64,000 bases of DNA from Colletotrichum lupini (taxonomy: Eukaryota; Ascomycota; Sordariomycetes; Glomerellales; Glomerellaceae): NCBI RefSeq assembly GCF_023278565.1, contig NC_064677.1, positions 5,952,001 through 6,016,000 on the forward strand. The letters run 5' to 3'. Shown here one piece after another: positions 56,786-64,000 of this stretch. A model generated the notes under the pieces. It searched no databases, was not told the origin of the DNA, and saw only the letters and a program-made list of their open reading frames with translations. The translations under genes and the position numbers were made by a program. How positions within the stretch are numbered: the stretch's first letter is position 1; each line of letters begins with the position of its first letter.

Positions 56786-59700
56786 CTTGGATATAAGTGG
56801 CGGAGGGTATTTGGCGTTTGGGGGGTTTCGATATGGGAGTGATTCCTCCAGTCGCCGTCAAGCTAAGTCAACCGGGTAAACCGTGAAAGGGTTCGTATGA
56901 GCAGATCGTGATACCGTATCAGAAACGCGCAACTTCACAACAGCTACTAGTTACTGTTGTAAAGTCTTTGAGAGTCGTAGATAGGGGTGGCGGCTTTTAG
57001 ACGCAAATGTCCACAGCCGACGTTACACGAAGGATCAAACCGGAAGACGAAACAAGACGGGCGACTGGAGTAGATTTTGTAATTCGAAGAGGCATCGTAT
57101 GTTTAATGCATCTAATAGGAGGGGCTAAAAGGTCCTGATTATATGGTGAGCTACTGCAGAGCCACCATTGATGCGATGCGATGAAGTGTATAATATTAGA
57201 CGTATAATAGGTGAGTGATGATAGGGTGGCTAAGGGTTGAGAGGAGAGTTGGTGAGGTTGATTAAAGGAAGGCGAAGTCGGAGTCGGAAGGGTAGAGTGA
57301 GGGGAGAGGTGAGGGGAGGCAAGGCGCTGGGCCAAGTGTGGCTGCGAGGAGAGGTTATATCCAAGCAGGTGGGATGAGGTGTGACTCTTTTTCGCCTTGC
57401 GCCGCCCGTGGTATCTCGAACGAACGTGTTCAGAGGGGCGACTTGGCCTGGCGTGACGAAGTCGGAGGACCCCTTGGGTGGCTCAAGTCTGGCTCGAGGG
57501 CCCCAGATTGGGTGTGGATGACTCTTTCGGGTTTGGGGTGGCGAAGGGGGGTGAACCTGGTTGGGTTGCCGCCCAGGCAGGTGGCTCCAAGTGACCGACA
57601 GGTGTGAAGATGGAAGGGGGGGGGGACCACACAGGGGAGAAGGGGAAAGTGCAAAGTGCGTGAGTGCGTGCGCGCGGGAAGGAAAGAGAGTGATTGAGAG
57701 GTGCAAAAGGTGGCAGTGGCAGTGGCAGCCTAGGGAAGGCCGAGAAGGAGACCCCGGGGGTGGACAGGGGGTGGGTAAGAGTGGTCCGGTTGAGTGCGTG
57801 ATCGCTCTCGAGAACCAGGAGAGGCAAAGGGGAGAAGAGTGACAGGCAGGCCGGATAGGTAGCGTTGTCTCTCTGTTTCTCTCTCTCTATGACTCTCACT
57901 CTCTCACTCACTCATGCTGCTTCTCATCCACTTTTGCGGCGTTTGACGTGTTCGTGCTAGCTGGTGCTGGGCTGGGGGGAAAATGCTGTGCAGAAAATCA
58001 AACTGGGCTTGGTACTAACCTTGCAGGCAGTGCTTTGAGTCCCTCGGATGAAGATGTCTCTTGGCGACTACAGAGGAGTGTGGCGAAGGAGATGCTGGGT
58101 CAGCTGATGAGAAGCCAGGTTGAAAGATGAGTCGTAATCGTCGTGTGAGCTATTGTCGTGGATATTGCCGGGGCAAGTTGATTAAAAAGGAATGAGTATA
58201 ATGTGTCAGAGCCGAATGAGATAGTTGCAGGGTATCGGAGAGATATTTTTTGGTTGAAAGGCAGGAAAATGAGTAACTGTGAGAGACAAGGAGCTTGCGT
58301 GAAAACGCTGGTAGGCAGGTAGGCAGCAGAGGGTCCGTTGGGTGATGATGAGAAAGGCGTATGACTCTATTGAAGCCTTAATCCGATCTCAAAATATCCC
58401 AGCGTAAGAGGGATTGAAAGCCTGCGTGCCTGGGCTGGATGGTGATGGTTGTTGCTGGTGGTGGAGCTTGTGCCGAAAATGGAAAGTATCCGTAGGTTGA
58501 TGCCTTTGTTAGCCGCAAGGAACAAGTGAATGCCGCTGCGGTTGCAAACAAGGAAGCCTAGGAATGGCGAGGGTCAGGCGGTTGTCGTGTGTTGTTGAGG
58601 ATGATGATGATGATGTGTTGCGGTGATGCTCGATGAGTAACGTGACCGAGGGTGGCCGAGATGACTCTTGGAGGCGAGGATGAAGGGATCCGGTAGATTA
58701 GGACACGGTGAGTGACTGATCTGCTGGCGAGGACGGGAGTGAGAGGAGAGAGTGAGAGGCGTAGTAGACGTGTTGCTACACGACCCAGAAAGCAAGTTTA
58801 CAAAGGAATAAGCGGAGAGTTGGTCTAGAGTCTCTTCCCAGGGATTCCCGAGATGAGGCACGTCTAGCAGACTTCGGAGAGTCGCTGTCGTACAAATTTA
58901 GACCTTGGAATCGAACATGGCGATGGCGATTGTTCGATGGATCAAAAGGAAAAGGAAGGGGGGGAGGACATAGGTGCACGGCGATGTGGGCGCGGCGATA
59001 GTTTTGAATGCCTGGGGGAGCACTCACACACCCAGCCAGACTCCACGGGCAGGTCTCTCCTACTCTCTCTTTCACTCTGACCCTGCTGTCGTCGCGACGG
59101 TACGGATACAGGCAAGAGCAAGCCCGGTAGGAAAAAGATACATTGGACGGGACGGGCAAAGGTACATGGAGACAAGTACCGGACACTGGATTCTGGTATG
59201 GGAAACTGGTGTGGGCCACTGGGAACTGGAACCTGGGAAGTTGTGCACACGTTGATTCGAAGGCTGGAAGGCGTGGAAGGGTGGTACCTAAGGGTTGGTG
59301 GGAAGGAGCAGATGGGGACTTGCTGCCACTTGCAATTGCCTTGCACCGACCTCTTGCTGGCCACTACCACCTCACCTCACCTCACACCTCACTCGGTTTC
59401 CCTGGGAAAGAAAAAGAGAGGGGAGAGGGGAGACCTGAGAGAAAGGATGCAGCCGGGGCCCGGAACACCCAGCGAGTCTCAGCATTCGGCCACTGTCTTT
59501 TCTTCGTCTGTCTTTTCATTGGCTCATACAGTGATACAAAGTGGGTCGCGTCGTTCTCCTTCCCGGGGTGGAGGGCATATTGAAAACCAAAAAAAAAAAA
59601 AATAGCCACCGTCTCCACTCTTTTTCCATTGCTCTCAGACTCACACTCTCATCCACCTCTCTTTCTCATCTGGAAGCGAGTGTGTCTTTCCCTCGCTGCT

Positions 59701-62700
59701 CCTCACTCATCTTTACTGCTATTACTCATACTCATCCAGCTACTCATACACACCTCTCACGCAGCACATACACACACCAAATGCCCCCAAAATGCCCTTG
59801 CCTCCTCTTACTCACACTCTCTCACACATTGATAGCTGTATACCCAAACTCCACTTTACCCACCTCTCATGTGTCTATTCCAGTGTTGCTTTCTGTTCTC
59901 TGCTTGTTCTCTGGCCAAGGCCCCAAACTGCTCAATCATCAACTGCGTTCCTACCTGCTTCGGTGCTTGTCCTCTCATGCCCATGACCGTTCAGGTATCT
60001 CTGCTTCTGTTCCCACCCGGCCCAAAAGCCCGAGATGATGCCCGAACTTTCCATCGCCACCAACCAGACCAAACGGCACTGTGACCTTGTGGTAGACTGT
60101 GTACCGTACTGCAAAGTAAGGTATCCATTTCCATCTCGTTCCATGCAGCATTCATCCCACCCCTTGATGCCTAGCAACCTTGGGGTCTGTCTGTCTGTCT
60201 GGCTTTCTGCTCCGGTGCCTGAGCTTTTGGAGCTTGGAGCTCTTCCCAAGTTCGCTATCCCCTCACGGCCTGCGTCAAATCTTCTGCACGACTATTTTGG
60301 CTCTGGCATCTTCCGTCGCCAAGTGGCTGCTCACGTCGTAACCTCCTTCTTGATTGGTCAAATTTGTTCCACGCCATGTCGTTTGAGGTTAGCCCCACCA
60401 AGCCTAAAATGGCTTCTCAACCACTCGTGTGCGGCAGCAACACACCCTCTGCAGTGGCCCAGCCTTTGTGGTTTCTGGCAAGCTGCACCGCTGAATGGCT
60501 GCTGCTGCCCAGCCCCAAGCCGGCCAGGCAGGAGCAGACTGAGGTGCAGTTGCAACTTGCAAGAGAGAGAAGGAGCCCCCCGGGGTAAGGCAGCGTGGCA
60601 GGCACGGATGCTAGCGCAGGGAAGGAGGGGGGGAAAGAGTCATCGTTGACCATCAAGCCCCCCCTCCGCCACGCCATCGCAATCAATCCTCATCCTGTGC
60701 CGTGGACTTCGAAATCTGCAGACATTGACGCCCTCTTTCAACGACCTACCCATGCCTTTCTCTTCCGCCCATCCACACCTGCTCCAGCTATAGCGCCACC
60801 TTTATTTGGTTATTGCAATTACAGCCAGGCGACAAACCCAGATTTGCAGGATGAGATAGAGACACAGACCTTCGATAACCCTTGCAACCTGGGGATGAAG
60901 CACGCCGTGTCTTTCGTGTAAGCATGAACACGCCACGGCTTGTGCTTATGAGGGTATCACGAGTCTGGTCTCAACGAGATATTGGCCTTGAACATTTTCG
61001 ATTTATTAATCCGGCGAGCTGCAAGCGAGCCCACTCGACCCCCGGCGCACGCGACAATCTTCGAAGAATCGACTGACAACAGCTGTTGTCTCGCCCAAAG
61101 TCTCGCCACTAGACAACCAAGCTTTGATCCAGAGGAATATCTCGAGGGGAGAGAGATTGCGTGCCATCATCCTGTCTCATCATGCCACCACACACCCTTT
61201 GAGAGCTCGGGGAATCGGGGCAAGCAAGCCAGCCAACCGCAATGCTCCTAATTACCTTAGCCACAGCCAGAAATCACCTACGAGAGATACCGACACGCGC
61301 ACGCACCACACAAAAGCGTCAGCTCCAATCAGCGCTGTTGGCGAATCTCGATGGGCTACCGAGTTGAGTTTACACGGCCATGCAGACATTGACCTGACCA
61401 CTGATGGGGCATACGGAGTACTCAGTGTATGAATACTGCGGCTTGGCTTACAAAGTCAAAGCAACATTCAAAGGGCGTCAGCCCCTACCATCGCGAGCAC
61501 TCTTCCACCGAAATGCCGTAGAGCGCGTCCAACGATGATATCACCCCAATTTCGCTGTCGGACTACTGATCGAGAGCCGACGGAACTTCCTGCCGAGGTC
61601 GACAACCTGAGCTCCATCAGGTATCCATACAGGAACGATGGGCCTCTGGACGGGTCGTTCTAGGGTCCTCGGAATCCTCCCTAGACAGTGACCTCATACA
61701 CACTCAGAGCCCAAACCCCAGTGGCTCAGTGGTCTTTGCAAGCCTGGAGCATGACAAACTGTCGCTGAGAAAGGGTTCATCCTCCAACTTGGGTACGGAT
61801 ACCGCGCTGCAACTTGTCCGCCGACGACGGGCTCCCGTGACACTCAGTGGTTCCTCAAGCCCCGAGATACCGAAGTGCGCCCCCTCAGATTCCGCCACCA
61901 ACTCCGCTTCAGGTTCAGAGCTTTGTTCCTGAATTACAAAGGTCAAAAGAGACGCTCGACGGGACGCTTACGGACCACGGCATGCCAGTTGCGCGTCTCC
62001 GGCGCTTCCTTTTCTCAGAGGCGATTTCTCAGCCGCTCTACCTAGTTTACATCTTTGTCAGCCGTCTAATAAGCTACAGTGATACGGGTGCACCAACTTG
62101 GTTTTGGACTCTCACAAAACACGGACGTCTCGGGGACAATGGAACAGATCGCATCCGGTGGATTCAGCCACACTATCACCAGCATCCATCTCATTTTACG
62201 TATCCTCTACCTATCTTGGATCCACAGACCAAGCCTCACTCTTCGATAATCCTCCAGCTCGATATTGCCATCTTGTCCCTCCTTTCACGACCCGAGGGTG
62301 CCGTCTGCGCGTCTTGTCTATCAACTGCTTACGTGGTTGCATGTTGCATCCTTTCTAAAAAGACGCAGTCGTCTCGCAAATAAGCACAAGGCCATTCACG
62401 CTTCAAATCATTCCTTAAACATAGAGAATGATCTTAAATGTTTGCGAAGCATGGCTCTTGCCTGGTCTTCAAACACATTACACCTGCTTGACCTTCAAAT
62501 AGATGCCTCGAAACATCCCAGGCGAGAACCCTGATACACTTTTGTGAGGTCAATCATGTTGGAACGACCTGAGGCAGTACTCCGTACTTTCAAGCTAAAC
62601 CCCCACACGCTGCATATCTTCATTGGGAGAAAGGTGCACAATGTGCACAAGTCGCCCAAGCAGACCATGGATGCTCTATACTTTGCTGGAAGTACCTGGC

Positions 62701-64000
62701 CCCAGACAAGAGGGGAGCATCAGAGCAAAGTGTCAGTATCAAGAGGGCAAGGAGCACAGGACAGGGAGCACTCTGTTTGTCAAGAAGTATACGGAAAACG
62801 CTGCGGGAGAGACAAGGAGCCAATCAGTGCCAAAGGTCCTGGGCGGCTGCTGCTGCTCATTCGCCTGGTGGTCTTGGCTTCTTCAGTTCAATACATAGGC
62901 TACATGTACCGGCTCGTCTCGCCCGCCGGACTGCACTCGTGGTTCTGTACTGGGCAGAAATGGAGACGGCTGGGCGCGCGGGAGACCGACCGCCAGTTTA
63001 AACCCCGGCGACTACGAGATTTGTTCCGATTCGTACCGAACCTGCAAGCTTTGGCATCATTGCCCAGTATTTCCTCAAGTACCTTGCCAGGCTTGTCAAG
63101 CAATACTCCGGGCGTACACCAAAAATGGCCGGGTTGATGATATGCTCCCTCAAATATCTCACAACTTCTCCCCACCAACGGATATTCAAAGCTATGAATC
63201 TTCTAGAAGTTGGGGGCCGGGAATGGCATCAAGTTTGCTGAAGGGGGGAGGGAGAACGTGAAGATTCGAGTCTGCTTGCCTCGAAATGCCGTCATCTGGC
63301 CACCGCCCCCTTGTGCAGTTCGCAGGCATCACTCGGTCTAGCTGCAAGCTGCAGGAAAGCCTGCAGCTTTACTGGTATTGCCATGTCACACACCTCCGTC
63401 GCAGCCAGCCCCGCTCCGCCCCGCGGCAGACCTTCATTGGAGGGCTGTCCTCAATCTGTCCAGCATTGCCGTCTTGGATGCAGGCCAACGAACTCAGATT
63501 GTCGTTCGGCGGCAGGGCAGCGTCGATGAAGGGGAGATAAAGAGGGGCGAAGAACACACAGCTGGCGCTCATTGGACAAACTCTCACCGTTGTCTGTCCG
63601 AAATCTCATTCGCCCGAGGAGCTTACTCCGAGAGCAGAACGATAGCGTGGAGATCTGTTCTCCAAGCCAGGACGGAATTCTACGATATCCGTACACATGA
63701 TCGGATTCCGTGCAACAGGTTCGTTGTCTTACGGAGGACTGTGGATGTCCCTCGTGAAGCCAAAGACTTGCGTGCGCCTTGCGAAGAGGCACATGTGTTG
63801 TTTTCCCAGTTCGTACGGGATCGCGAGTAGGCTCTTAACATCCTAAGCCTCCTGTGATACGTGATCTTCTTTGACCAATGAGCGCCGGGTTCTCATGCTC
63901 TCAATACGTCTCAAGCCTCGACAAAAGAAACCAAAGAAGCAGAGGGATGCTCTCCTATGTGGCACAGCTCGCGAACCTGAGGATCTTGCTGCCATGTGGC
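56786..64000. other. 7.2 kb to the right edge without a supported gene
   Basis: The first 2-3 kb lie upstream of the cyclin and carry purine-rich tracts on the plus strand (CT-rich on the transcript strand), as in long fungal leaders. A long C/T-rich stretch at about 59610-59790 looks like a plus-strand leader, but no gene model follows it: frames at 59541-60084 and 60035-60649 have no recognised domain. Frames at 61847-62383, 62544-63137 and 63378-63830 are likewise unrecognised. Short-exon or non-coding genes may hide here. Confidence 0.45.

Noticed and set aside
57230..57911. Minus-strand ORFs of 158 and 142 codons upstream of the cyclin
   Set aside because: Pro/Leu/Ser-rich translation of a CT-rich leader; overlapping frames give equally long readings.
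59541..60649. Candidate small secreted proteins after a C/T-rich stretch
   Set aside because: Hydrophobic starts arise from the CT-rich DNA itself. No coherent gene model with splice sites and a stop could be built.
61722..61784. A-box-like TGGCTCAGTGG followed by GGTTCATCC
   Set aside because: The second motif does not match the B box, and no acceptor or anticodon stem can be formed.
62544..63830. Plus-strand ORFs of 197 and 150 codons near the right edge
   Set aside because: No domain recognised and no consistent codon bias; left unannotated.
1..64000. CRISPR arrays, transposons, or RIP-mutated repeats
   Set aside because: No spaced direct-repeat array, no transposase or reverse-transcriptase motif, and no strongly AT-rich TA-biased block was seen.

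Overview
The window is nuclear DNA of a filamentous ascomycete (Pezizomycotina), most likely a plant-associated Sordariomycete. The signs are genes with few short introns (about 45-160 nt, GT..AG, fungal branch sites), long pyrimidine-rich leaders, a RID-type cytosine methyltransferase (the enzyme class behind repeat-induced point mutation, RIP), and a pair of pectin-degrading secreted enzymes. I support 15 protein genes, one of them cut by the left edge, and one intron-containing tRNA. I rebuilt exon joins by hand from splice sites and reading frame.

Left third (1-18 kb): the N-terminal half of the helicase Sen1 (-); a HhH-GPD DNA glycosylase (-) that diverges from a RID-type DNA methyltransferase (+); a pectin methylesterase (-) and an exopolygalacturonase (+) facing away from each other across a 2.4 kb shared upstream region; and a GNAT acetyltransferase (-) whose single intron carries a long TC/GA microsatellite.

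Middle (18-40 kb): POP1 of RNase P/MRP (+); the ELL-associated elongation factor EAF (-); mitochondrial 2-methylcitrate dehydratase (+); an LSB1/PIN3-like SH3 protein (+); a major-facilitator transporter with six exons (-); and an RBR-type ubiquitin ligase with a long coiled-coil tail (-).

Right third (40-64 kb): a 6.4 kb stretch with only eroded, stop-riddled coding-like fragments; the mitochondrial magnesium channel MRS2 (-) diverging from a fungal F-box-like protein of unknown function (+); a tRNA-Tyr with a 13-nt intron; a Pho85-type cyclin (-) with a very long upstream region; and about 7 kb to the right edge with no gene I can support.

Most genes are independent housekeeping functions (RNA processing and termination, transcription elongation, propionyl-CoA metabolism, actin patch regulation, Mg uptake, cell-cycle control). 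Two neighbourhoods suggest shared function. One is the two pectinases, which act one after the other on pectin. The other is the divergent DNA glycosylase/RID pair: one enzyme removes DNA bases and the other belongs to the family that starts RIP, so a common role in handling methylated or RIP-damaged DNA is an attractive, untested idea and the main lead of this window.
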